Assembly (NCBI GenBank): GCA_015061295.1
Contig: SUWU01000007.1
Coordinates: forward strand, 1 to 64,000
Source of the DNA: Lentimicrobiaceae bacterium
GTDB taxonomy: Bacteria; Bacteroidota; Bacteroidia; Bacteroidales; F082
Length of the DNA stretch: 64,000 nucleotides
Direction of reading: 5' to 3'
Position numbers and translations under genes: made by a program. How positions within the stretch are numbered: position 1 is the first letter of the stretch; every line of letters starts with the position of its first letter. The notes below the pieces were generated by a model that searched no databases, was not told where the DNA came from, and was given only the letters and a program-made list of their open reading frames with translations. This document shows positions 31,875 to 40,253 of this stretch, piece by piece.

Positions 31875-33248
31875 ATGAAAAAGAGGATATTGATAATAGA
31901 AGACGATGTCGCATTTGGCACAATGTTAAATACATGGTTCTCTAAGAATCAGTGGGAGCCAGTTTTGATGTCTAAAGTGGAAAATGCAAAACAGGAACTT
32001 TTTGCTGACAAATTCGACTTGGTACTTAGTGATTTACGTCTTCCCGATGGCGATGGTATTATGTTGTTAGAATGGATGCGTGAAAATAATATGCTAACAC
32101 CTTTTATTATCATGACAAGCTATTCTGATGTACAGACTGCTGTACATGCAATGAAAATGGGCGCCTTCGATTATTTGTCAAAACCTATCAATCCGACAAT
32201 TTTACAACAAAAGATAGATTTGGCAATGAAACATTCTGTCGTGGAGGCTACAAAAACAAATGCCGCTACCAAGAAATCTAAATCTAATTCACCAAGAAAG
32301 GTTATTAAAGGTAATAGCTCTATAATGCGTCGCCTATATTCTCATATCGATTTAGTAGCTCCTACAAAAATGTCGGTACTTATTCTGGGTGAAAGCGGAA
32401 CAGGTAAAGAATATATAGCTCGAATGATACACGAGAATAGCACAAGAAAAGATAAACCTTTTGTTGCCGTCGATTGTGGAAGCCTTTCTGTTGAGTTAGC
32501 TCCTTCTGAATTGTTCGGTCATAAAAAAGGCTCCTTCACCTCTGCAATATCAGATAAAACAGGTGTCTTCCTCGAAGCTAACGGTGGAACAGTATTCCTC
32601 GATGAGGTCGGTAATCTCTCATATGAAGTACAAAAACAACTACTTAGAGCCTTGCAAGAACAAAAGATTCGTCCTGTAGGTTCTGCTTCAGATGTTAATA
32701 TTGATGTGAGAATAATAGCTGCAACAAACGAAGACCTCGAAAAAGCTATTGATGAAGGTCGCTTCCGCCAAGATTTATACCATCGTATTAACGAGTTCTC
32801 TGTCAACGTGCCACCTTTACGTGATAGGGTAGATGATATTGAAGAGTTCTGTTATCACTTTATAGAACAAGCTAATGAAGAACTTGGTAAAGATGTGAAA
32901 AAAATATCTGATGATGCATTGTCTGCAATAAAGCAACATCAATGGACAGGAAACCTTAGAGAGTTGCGTAACGTGATACGTCGTTCTGTATTGTTTGCAA
33001 ATAATGATACGCTCACAAAAGATAATCTGCCTGAGTTTAATCATAGCAGATCTAATGCAATGACAACTGTTGTGGTAAAAGAGACTCGCGACCAGAAAGA
33101 CTGGGCTCTTACAAAAGGTGATGAGAAAGAACAGATAGAAGCAGCTCTTAAAGAAGCTCGTGGCAATAAAACTATAGCAGCAAGATTACTCCAAATCGAC
33201 AGAAAGACTTTGTATAATAAGATGCACCTATATAATATAGACTTATAG
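31875..33248 (+). CDS. NtrC-family response regulator (sigma-54-type AAA+ activator)
   Basis: A 457-residue regulator with three domains. The receiver (about 1-120) has acidic pocket IIEDD and phospho-acceptor Asp53 in LSDLRLPDGDG. The AAA+ core (about 145-375) has Walker A GESGTGKE near 172 and Walker B VFLDEVGNL. The Fis-type HTH is at the C-terminus (GNKTIAARLLQIDRKTLYNK). The sigma-54 contact loop normally reading GAFTGA is GSFTSA here (about 219-224); the Phe-Thr core is kept, so activity is possible but altered. A TAAATTTG box lies at 31851-31858. The gene is convergent with, and 0 bases from, the hybrid kinase, its likely partner. Confidence 0.9.
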   Translation: MKKRILIIEDDVAFGTMLNTWFSKNQWEPVLMSKVENAKQELFADKFDLVLSDLRLPDGDGIMLLEWMRENNMLTPFIIMTSYSDVQTAVHAMKMGAFDYLSKPINPTILQQKIDLAMKHSVVEATKTNAATKKSKSNSPRKVIKGNSSIMRRLYSHIDLVAPTKMSVLILGESGTGKEYIARMIHENSTRKDKPFVAVDCGSLSVELAPSELFGHKKGSFTSAISDKTGVFLEANGGTVFLDEVGNLSYEVQKQLLRALQEQKIRPVGSASDVNIDVRIIAATNEDLEKAIDEGRFRQDLYHRINEFSVNVPPLRDRVDDIEEFCYHFIEQANEELGKDVKKISDDALSAIKQHQWTGNLRELRNVIRRSVLFANNDTLTKDNLPEFNHSRSNAMTTVVVKETRDQKDWALTKGDEKEQIEAALKEARGNKTIAARLLQIDRKTLYNKMHLYNIDL

Positions 33249-35678
33249 TCATTCTATATCATATCTATCTGAGAGATAACTAATAAATTCGTCAACGTTA
33301 TTCATGAAATCGATGGATCTGTCTCTCCAATCAGGAAATGATTCGCTGTCTTTGCCTCTCATCTTATCCATCTTAAATAAAAATTCGGCTGCCTCATCTT
33401 GACTTAATTGTACAAACATAGGATACATCTTATGACAAAGATTTACAGCCTTGTCAAAATCATTGTCAGTAATGATTTTATTGAAGATAAGTAAGTTGTC
33501 TGATGTGGTAGCTACAAATGATTTTAAAATATTTTTAATATCATCATCGTTGTCGAACATATTACATAGTTTCGGGAAGTCATTATAATACTTCGATTTG
33601 TCGTCACTATCTTGTTCTATAACGATTTCAGAATTAAATAATGTTGCAATATCTTTGATGGAGAAAGGCTTTCTCAAATAACCGTCGAAGCCTTTTCCTT
33701 TAGCAATGTGTTCGTTGTACTCGGAGCGTGCTGTCATTAAGATGACTTTCTTCTCAGGATTTATTTCTTTTACTTTTTTTAATGCTTCAAGACCGTTGAA
33801 AGCACCCATCTCTCTGTCGGTCAATATGATGTCGTAAAGGTCTAACGACTTACAATATTCGTCAAATTCAAGAGAGGAGTGGCATATGTCGCATCGTATG
33901 TTAATTTTCTTTAACATAGATTCTATCACACTAAGTAAGGTGTCGTCGTCGTCGATAACTAAAATCCTTTTCTCAGAATTATAGGTTATTTCTTGATTAT
34001 CAATTCTGTCTTTTACAAAATCTACAGGTATTCTAACGATAAAAGTAGATCCTATATCAAGTTTAGAACTTACTTCTATATCACCATTGAGTAAGTCGAT
34101 GAGTCCTTTTACTACAAACAGACCGAATCCATTACCTTCTATTATACTCTCTTGGTTGTCGAGGCGGCTGAATGGTTTGAATATCTCATTCAACTTATCT
34201 TGAGGGATGCCGATGCCATTATCGGTGACGTTAAAAATCAATTCTTTATCGTTGTTTCTGATGCTGAAGTTGATGTTTCCTTTGAGTGTATATTTGATGG
34301 CGTTAGATAATAAATTACTTAAAATCTGTTTTATTTTAAGAGCATCGGATTTTACGAAACAGCTGTTATTTAATTTGTTTTCATAAATGAAGCTGAGATG
34401 TTTTTTTTCTGCTATTGGAGCAAACATCTCGCATAGCTCGTTGCATAACTCCCCAATGTTGAAGATGGATAGTATTATTGTCTCTTTGCCTTGATCTAAT
34501 CTTGAGAAATTCAATAAGTTGCTGAGTAACGATAATATATGTTCAGAAGAATTTCTCATCGAAGCAATCATGCGCTTTTCTTCTGCGTTGTTGTTGTCTA
34601 TCTGCATTAGTTCAAGATAACCAAGTATCGATGATAAGGGAGCTTTGATGTCGTGTGACACTGAGAGCAATAATTTGTGTCGGCTTTCCATGATTTCTTC
34701 GGTACGTCTTTTGGCTTCTTCCGTGGCTTTCCTTGCGGCAACAACTTTTTTGACGTCAGAGAAGATAAAGAATATAAAAGTTAAAATTACGCATAAAGCT
34801 ATGATGGCTATTAAAATAGAGAGATTTATGTTTTTATTCATCATGACTTCGCTGTCGTGTATTTCGTTCATGACAGAGTCTAAAGTATCCTTGTGAAGTT
34901 TTATTAACAATACTGATATTTCTTTAGATATTTCTTGGTCGTTGAGTATAAGGTTGTTGTATTTAGCTTCAACTTTTTCAATTTGTTTGATGTAATTATT
35001 CCTTCCTGTATTAGTATGTAATTGTATTTCTTCTATAAGTTTTTGAGTTTCTCCGTCTTCTTCAATGATGGTATCGATGATAGTTTTAGAAACAAGTACA
35101 ATGCTGTCGGAAGTTTTATCGGGGGAGAAGACATCGCTTAGGCGTTGGAAAAATCCTTTTTTCTCGCTTTTGTATATTATCGTATCTTGTATCGTGGTTG
35201 ATATAGTGGTATTGTTTGCTTTTGGTTGATAATTTTCGACTATGGCATAAATCTCTTTATATGGATTGAAAGCGCTAAATTGAGTGCTTATCTCTTTGAT
35301 GATGTTTTCCTTTCTTTTCAGAAGAGAAATGATCTGATTTAATGTATTTTTGTCGTAATTGTCGTTATATCTGACGATAGAGTCGTTAAGAGATTTTATT
35401 CTTGTGAGTGTTATGTTGAAGTTGTTGAGGTGAATTTTGTTTGCCGAATGCGTATATAGGTTAGCGTAAGCTTGAGCTTTGTTGACATTTCCTATTATTG
35501 AATTTGTGATATTTAATATCTCTTCGTTTCTTTCTATGTTTTCTTTTTGTAAGTTGATAGATTTCTTTAAATTGACAATATAATAAATCATTCCGATGCA
35601 AAGCAATGATGCGAGCAGATATATTATCACTGCATTTTGTTTTACGCGACTTTCATATTGACGATTGATACCTTTCAT
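33249..35678 (-). CDS. Hybrid sensor histidine kinase with receiver and Hpt-like domain
   Basis: An 809-residue phosphorelay protein. It has TM1 at about 12-35, a periplasmic sensor of about 250 residues with long helices, and TM2 near 290-310. The HisKA domain has SVSHDIKAPLSSILGY (His about 341) and the ATPase has NLLSNAIKYT, DNGIGIPQD and GNGFGLFVVKG. A receiver follows with Asp about 619 in LTDREMG, and a C-terminal Hpt-like helical domain has LCHKMYPMFVQL (His about 747). The earlier ATG (10 codons up) lies in the promoter: a TATCTTTG box ends 5 bases before the chosen ATG, suggesting a leaderless mRNA. The gene meets the NtrC-like regulator tail to tail, which points to a functional pair. 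Confidence 0.9.
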   Translation of the reverse strand: MKGINRQYESRVKQNAVIIYLLASLLCIGMIYYIVNLKKSINLQKENIERNEEILNITNSIIGNVNKAQAYANLYTHSANKIHLNNFNITLTRIKSLNDSIVRYNDNYDKNTLNQIISLLKRKENIIKEISTQFSAFNPYKEIYAIVENYQPKANNTTISTTIQDTIIYKSEKKGFFQRLSDVFSPDKTSDSIVLVSKTIIDTIIEEDGETQKLIEEIQLHTNTGRNNYIKQIEKVEAKYNNLILNDQEISKEISVLLIKLHKDTLDSVMNEIHDSEVMMNKNINLSILIAIIALCVILTFIFFIFSDVKKVVAARKATEEAKRRTEEIMESRHKLLLSVSHDIKAPLSSILGYLELMQIDNNNAEEKRMIASMRNSSEHILSLLSNLLNFSRLDQGKETIILSIFNIGELCNELCEMFAPIAEKKHLSFIYENKLNNSCFVKSDALKIKQILSNLLSNAIKYTLKGNINFSIRNNDKELIFNVTDNGIGIPQDKLNEIFKPFSRLDNQESIIEGNGFGLFVVKGLIDLLNGDIEVSSKLDIGSTFIVRIPVDFVKDRIDNQEITYNSEKRILVIDDDDTLLSVIESMLKKINIRCDICHSSLEFDEYCKSLDLYDIILTDREMGAFNGLEALKKVKEINPEKKVILMTARSEYNEHIAKGKGFDGYLRKPFSIKDIATLFNSEIVIEQDSDDKSKYYNDFPKLCNMFDNDDDIKNILKSFVATTSDNLLIFNKIITDNDFDKAVNLCHKMYPMFVQLSQDEAAEFLFKMDKMRGKDSESFPDWRDRSIDFMNNVDEFISYLSDRYDIE

Positions 35679-35683
35679 AATCG

Positions 35684-35691
35684 CAAAGATA
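35684..35691 (-). promoter_or_regulatory. -7 box directly in front of the hybrid kinase ATG
   Basis: TATCTTTG (minus) with 5 bases (CGATT) before the ATG at 35678, the same spacing as at the glycosyltransferase gene. Its first T belongs to the T-tract of the upstream terminator. Confidence 0.65.
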
Positions 35692-35724
35692 AAAAAAAGA
35701 GACATCATTTTTTATTGATGTCTC
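35691..35724 (-). terminator. Intrinsic terminator of the RND/PII-like operon
   Basis: Stem GAGACATCA/TGATGTCTC (35724-35716 with 35707-35699), 8-base loop, then eight T on the minus strand, running into TATCTTTG. Confidence 0.9.
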
Positions 35725-35731
35725 ATATTTT

Positions 35732-36025
35732 TTAGATTGTCTTTTCAATTTTCCAGCTGAAAGCTCTTAGTCCAAGTTTCTCTGTCACTAAGTCGAGTTC
35801 ATGAAGAGCATCGAGTATCTCATCAACGAATTCATCTTCTACAAAAGTCAAGATGGCGTCGTTGAAAGTAGGCCATGTGTGTGTGCCCATGTGAGGTTCG
35901 CCGCCTCTGCTGCCACGACCGTTTATCTCATTCCAACGAGTGAAACCTCTTGTGTGATGTTGTTCTAACAACTCGATAACTTCTTCATAATATGCTTGGT
36001 TATATGCTATGAATATTCCTGTCAT
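35732..36025 (-). CDS. PII-like small protein of the RND efflux operon
   Basis: A 97-residue protein with the beta-alpha-beta pattern of PII-like (ferredoxin-fold) proteins: GIFIAYNQAYYEEVIELLEQ, a loop rich in Gly, Arg and His (NGRGSRGGEPHMGTHTWP), then DAILTFVEDEFVDEILDALH and a final strand. It lacks the full T-loop and nucleotide signature of GlnB. Small PII-like proteins (such as DUF3240) accompany RND metal or drug pumps in other bacteria, which fits its position as the last gene after the pump. A regulatory or metal-sensing role is inferred only from that context. Confidence 0.65.
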   Translation of the reverse strand: MTGIFIAYNQAYYEEVIELLEQHHTRGFTRWNEINGRGSRGGEPHMGTHTWPTFNDAILTFVEDEFVDEILDALHELDLVTEKLGLRAFSWKIEKTI

Positions 36026-36042
36026 GATTATTATTATTTATG

Positions 36043-36092
36043 AGAGACGCATCAATGTTTGAATATATCTTAGGTAACATTGATACGTCTCT
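36043..36092. repeat. Inverted repeat, AGAGAC..GCGTCT family, copy 3
   Basis: AGAGACGCATCAATGTT (36043-36059) and its complement (36076-36092) match at 16 of 17 positions around a 16-base loop. It lies between the RND pump gene and the PII-like gene, where the folded RNA could slow decay or reduce read-through. Related arms occur at 3373-3423 and 153-170. Confidence 0.8.
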
Positions 36093-36099
36093 AAAATTG

Positions 36100-39000
36100 T
36101 TAATTCTTAATTTTTAATTGCTTCTTTGCTTGGCGTTTTTCTCTTCTTGAGATGAAGATTGCATAGAGGGTAGGGATGAGGACAAGGGTGATTAATGTTG
36201 ATACCGTCAAGCCCCATGATACTGTGATACCCAAACCGTTCCACATCTCAGCACCTTCGCCGCTACCTAATGCCATCGGTATCATACCGAGAACAGTTGT
36301 CAAGGTTGTCATCAAGATTGGACGCAGACGTTGTTGTGATGCTGTAGTAACAGCAGTATTTACGTCCATACCTCTTTCACGACATAAGATAACGTAGTCG
36401 ATGAGTACGATACCGTTTTTAACAACGATACCGACAAGAATCAAGATACCGATCATTGCCATGACGTCTAATGCCATATTATTTACAGCTAGGCCGATGA
36501 GGACGCCGACGATAGCGAATGGAACTGAGAACATGATGACGAATGGGTCGAGTAATGACTCAAATTGCGATGCCATCACGACGTAAACCAAGATAATGAT
36601 TAATATCAATAAGGTGAACAATCCAGAGAATGAGTCTTGTTGATTTTCATAGTCACCAGCAATTTTTACCATGAATTCAGTAGGTATTTCAGCTTTTTCG
36701 ATATGTTGTTGTGCTACTTCTACAGCTTCACTCAATGCGTATCCTTTAGCAACAACACCTGTTACTGTTACAACACGTTCACGGTCTTTACGTTCAATTT
36801 TAGGAGGTGTCATACCTTCAACCACTTGAGCTACGTCTTTCACTCTGATGCTTTGTCCTTGTGAACCATAGAGTATGATGTTTTCAATGTCTTCGATACT
36901 TTGACGGAACTCAGGTGCATAACGAACTCTGATGTTATATTCATCGCCGTCTTCACGGAAGAATGTCATAATTGAACCGTTGATACGATTTCTTACCATA
37001 GTAGATGCAGTCGTGACATCGATGCCGTTGAGTCTCAATTTCTCTCTGTCAAAATCTACATAATATTCTGGAGTGTAGTCATCGCGGCTGACAAGAACTT
37101 GTGAGAACTGAGGTGTGTTGAGAAGACTGTCTCTCAATCCGAAAGCTATTCTGTCGGAATTTTGGAAGTCGTAACCATAAATCTCAAGTTTTAATGATGT
37201 AGCGCCACCCATACCCATACCTTCGCTTACATTATACTTCTTGATAATGGTGTTATTCTTTAAGTCTTTACGGATATATTCTGCTATTTCCTGAGTACTT
37301 CTTCCACGCTCTGTCTTTCTTCCTAAGTCGATATTCATCGAGATGATATGTGTTCCGTTGTTTTGCATTGAAGCGAAAGCGTTGTCTTCATCAGCCATAC
37401 CATAGTTGTAGTTAAGCATCTGGATCTCAGGAATCTCACTTCTGTATTTTGTCGATAACTCATTAGCAAGTTGTCCTGTTATCTCTTCACCTGTACCAAC
37501 AGGAAGCTCAATGCTTATCGAAAGACGACCTTGGTCCATAGCAGGGAGGAAGCCTGATTTCATATTTGGAAGTGTGGTGACGCATGTTACAACGAATATA
37601 AGCAATGCGATAAATACCACTGTTTTACGGTGTGTTACAGCCCAATTGATGAGACGAGCGTAGCCGCGGCTGAGAGCGTCGAGACCTTTGTTAATAGGTG
37701 TGAATAAGATTGTGTGCCATCTGTGTGATCTTGGGTTTTGTTTCAACATTCTTGAACACATCATAGGAACGAGTGTCAAAGCAGCTGAGGTCGATACAAT
37801 CATGATGATACTTACGATCCATCCTAACTGTTTGAAGAAGATGCCGATGATGCCGTCAACCATTGTAAGTGGCAAGAACACAGCGAGCATTGTTAATGTA
37901 GAAGCGATAACTGAAATAGAAACTTCTTGTGTTGCATGAACTGCAGCTTCTTTAGGTTTTGCGCCTCTGTCGATATGAGAGGTGATATTCTCCAAGACAA
38001 CGATAGCATCGTCAACGACCATACCGATGGCGATAGTCAAAGCACTCATAGAGATAATGTTAAGAGTGTTGCCCGTAGCAAAGAGGTAAATCACTGAAGC
38101 TACCAAAGAGATAGGAATTGAAAGAACGATAATGATTGTAGCTCTCCATCTTCCTAAGAAAAGGAATACGACGGCCATAACTAACAAGAATGTAATCATG
38201 ATTGTTTCTTTCAATGAGTTGATGGTGTCGATGATGTTTGTTGAACCGTCGATGATGATATTTATGTTAATATCAGAAGGAAGGTCTCTCTGTATCTTTT
38301 TAAGTTCTTTCTTTATTCCTTTAACTACTTGTACAGTATTAGCGTCAGTTTGTTTTTGAATGGTGATCATGGCACCTTGTTTGCCGTTGCTGAACACTTT
38401 TTGCAGACGCTCTTGTTCGCCGTCATTGACTTTTGCCACATCTCTTAGATACACGGGAGCTCCATTAGGCGAAGTGCCGACTATGACATTCAACATCTCT
38501 TCTGCCGACTTAAATTCCTTTTCAACACGGACAGAATATGTATTAGAACCGATGTCGATAGTGCCAGCAGGAGTGTTACGGTTTTCATATGCCAATGTAG
38601 ATGATATCGATTCTACAGTGATTCCGTATGCTGCCAATTTATCAGGGTCAACGAAGACTTGTATCTCACGTTTTGGCGCTCCTGATACAGAGATAGTACC
38701 AACACCATTGACACGTGCTAATGGCGTAGCTACCTTATCGTCCAATATCTTATCTAAGCTGCTGAGACTTTCTTCTGCTGTTGCCGATAAAAGCATGATA
38801 GGCATATCTTCCATGCTGAATTTGAAGATAGTAGGGATACTGACAGCATCGGGGAGAGCCTGCGTTACCATGTCTAATTTGTCGCGAACATCGTTAGTGG
38901 CTTCGTTGATGTCGATACCGTATTCAAATTCTAATGAAATGACAGAGATATTCTCTTTCGATGTTGAAGAAAGGTGTTTTAGGTTACTAACGCTATTGAG

Positions 39001-39210
39001 CGAATTTTCCAATGGCTTAGTGACGTTAGTCTCGATGTCGGCTGCACTCGCGCCCGAATATGATGTCACAACTAAGATAGTATTTTCTCCCATGTCGGGG
39101 AATAAGTTGGTCGATAACTTAGTGAGAGAAAATATACCTAAAATAGCTACCGTTACGAAGATAAGTGCTACTGTGACAGGTTTATTTACTGATGTTCTAT
39201 ATAAACTCAT
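36100..39210 (-). CDS. RND multidrug efflux pump, HAE1 (AcrB-like) family
   Basis: A 1036-residue inner membrane pump with the twofold RND layout: TM1 and a large periplasmic porter loop, six spans, then a second copy of the set. The start YRTSVNKPVTVALIFVTVAI, the motif GASAADIETNVTKPLE, and TIAIGMVVDDAIVVLEN with the proton-relay acidic pair are typical of the hydrophobe/amphiphile group, not of CusA. It uses the proton gradient to expel drugs, dyes or bile acids. The gene follows the adaptor by 7 bases and belongs to the operon outer channel, adaptor, pump, PII-like protein. The channel gene coming first is common in Bacteroidetes. Confidence 0.93.
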   Translation of the reverse strand: MSLYRTSVNKPVTVALIFVTVAILGIFSLTKLSTNLFPDMGENTILVVTSYSGASAADIETNVTKPLENSLNSVSNLKHLSSTSKENISVISLEFEYGIDINEATNDVRDKLDMVTQALPDAVSIPTIFKFSMEDMPIMLLSATAEESLSSLDKILDDKVATPLARVNGVGTISVSGAPKREIQVFVDPDKLAAYGITVESISSTLAYENRNTPAGTIDIGSNTYSVRVEKEFKSAEEMLNVIVGTSPNGAPVYLRDVAKVNDGEQERLQKVFSNGKQGAMITIQKQTDANTVQVVKGIKKELKKIQRDLPSDININIIIDGSTNIIDTINSLKETIMITFLLVMAVVFLFLGRWRATIIIVLSIPISLVASVIYLFATGNTLNIISMSALTIAIGMVVDDAIVVLENITSHIDRGAKPKEAAVHATQEVSISVIASTLTMLAVFLPLTMVDGIIGIFFKQLGWIVSIIMIVSTSAALTLVPMMCSRMLKQNPRSHRWHTILFTPINKGLDALSRGYARLINWAVTHRKTVVFIALLIFVVTCVTTLPNMKSGFLPAMDQGRLSISIELPVGTGEEITGQLANELSTKYRSEIPEIQMLNYNYGMADEDNAFASMQNNGTHIISMNIDLGRKTERGRSTQEIAEYIRKDLKNNTIIKKYNVSEGMGMGGATSLKLEIYGYDFQNSDRIAFGLRDSLLNTPQFSQVLVSRDDYTPEYYVDFDREKLRLNGIDVTTASTMVRNRINGSIMTFFREDGDEYNIRVRYAPEFRQSIEDIENIILYGSQGQSIRVKDVAQVVEGMTPPKIERKDRERVVTVTGVVAKGYALSEAVEVAQQHIEKAEIPTEFMVKIAGDYENQQDSFSGLFTLLILIIILVYVVMASQFESLLDPFVIMFSVPFAIVGVLIGLAVNNMALDVMAMIGILILVGIVVKNGIVLIDYVILCRERGMDVNTAVTTASQQRLRPILMTTLTTVLGMIPMALGSGEGAEMWNGLGITVSWGLTVSTLITLVLIPTLYAIFISRREKRQAKKQLKIKN

Positions 39211-39217
39211 GTTTCAA

Positions 39218-40237
39218 TTATTTTACTACTTCAACTTCAATGTTGTTTTTAAGTCTTGTTTGTCCTGTCGTAACAACAATATCGCCATCGTTTAAGCCAC
39301 TGATGACCTCGTATCTGTCGCCCATTCTGGTACCTAACTTAACAGGAGTATAACTTACAGTGTTATCTTCGTTCAAGACATAAACATATTTGTCGTCTGC
39401 GCCTACTTGTTTTAACACTGCCTTGTCTGGAATAACAACGCGATAGTTATCGCCATAGTTGATGGTTACGCGTGTAAACATACCTGGACGTAATTTTTCA
39501 TCTTTATTGTCAACTATAATCTCAACAGGGAAGGTGTGTGAACGAGGATCTATGGTTGGGTAAATTAAATTAACTCTGCCTTTGAATGTTTCGTTAGGGA
39601 AAGCGTCGGCTGTCAACTCTACCTCCATACCTTTCTTAACCTTGGAATAATTGCTTTCGCTGATGTTGATTAACATTTTAACGGGGGTTATGTCTTGTAC
39701 AACGAAAAGAGGTTGAGCCATGGCGTACATGTCACCTTCATCGTAGTTACGATTTGTGATGATGCCGCTGATTGGGCTTGTTAAAATAGTGTTTTCTAAT
39801 AAGTTATCATAACTTTTCTTTGAGACTTCGTAAGCAAGTGTTATCTTTTCAAAATCAGATTGTGATGCTGCACCTATATCGTGTAATTCTTTTATACGAC
39901 CATATTCTATAGAGTCGTTGGTCATTTGTAATTTTATTTTCTCAAGGTTGATGGCATCCATGGTGGCAAGTCTCTGTCCTTTCTTTACATGGTCGCCAAC
40001 TTCAACCAAAATCTCATTGATACGTGATGCTGACTGTGGTGTGATGTTGTTGACAATATCGGCTTCTACTGTGGTAGGGTATGTGCTTAATTGTGGTACG
40101 TTCTCAGCACGTGCTGTTACTACTGTTACCTTAGGAGCTTCTTCAACTACAACTGTTTGTTGTTCAGCAGGCTTTTGTCCGCATGAAGCCATCAGCAAAG
40201 CCGTCGAAATAATTAATAAAGATTTAAATTGTTTCAT
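39218..40237 (-). CDS. RND periplasmic adaptor (membrane fusion) lipoprotein
   Basis: A 339-residue adaptor: signal MKQFKSLLIISTALL with lipobox MASC (Cys18), so it is anchored in the inner membrane. It has the usual order of lipoyl half-motifs (INEILVEVGDHVKKGQRLATM, then ILTSPISGIITNRNYDEGD) around a helical hairpin (about 85-135), a beta-barrel domain and a membrane-proximal end (VISGLNDGDIVVTTGQTRL). It links the pump to the TolC-like channel. The chosen ATG gives the signal peptide and a 16-base gap from the channel gene; an upstream ATG at 40270 would overlap that gene and add a charged stretch ahead of the signal. Confidence 0.92.
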   Translation of the reverse strand: MKQFKSLLIISTALLMASCGQKPAEQQTVVVEEAPKVTVVTARAENVPQLSTYPTTVEADIVNNITPQSASRINEILVEVGDHVKKGQRLATMDAINLEKIKLQMTNDSIEYGRIKELHDIGAASQSDFEKITLAYEVSKKSYDNLLENTILTSPISGIITNRNYDEGDMYAMAQPLFVVQDITPVKMLINISESNYSKVKKGMEVELTADAFPNETFKGRVNLIYPTIDPRSHTFPVEIIVDNKDEKLRPGMFTRVTINYGDNYRVVIPDKAVLKQVGADDKYVYVLNEDNTVSYTPVKLGTRMGDRYEVISGLNDGDIVVTTGQTRLKNNIEVEVVK

Positions 40238-40253
40238 TGTATTATTTGTTTTT

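Noticed and set aside
38360-39295. A 311-codon plus-strand frame opposite the RND pump
   Set aside because: It is the antisense shadow of a well-conserved pump gene.
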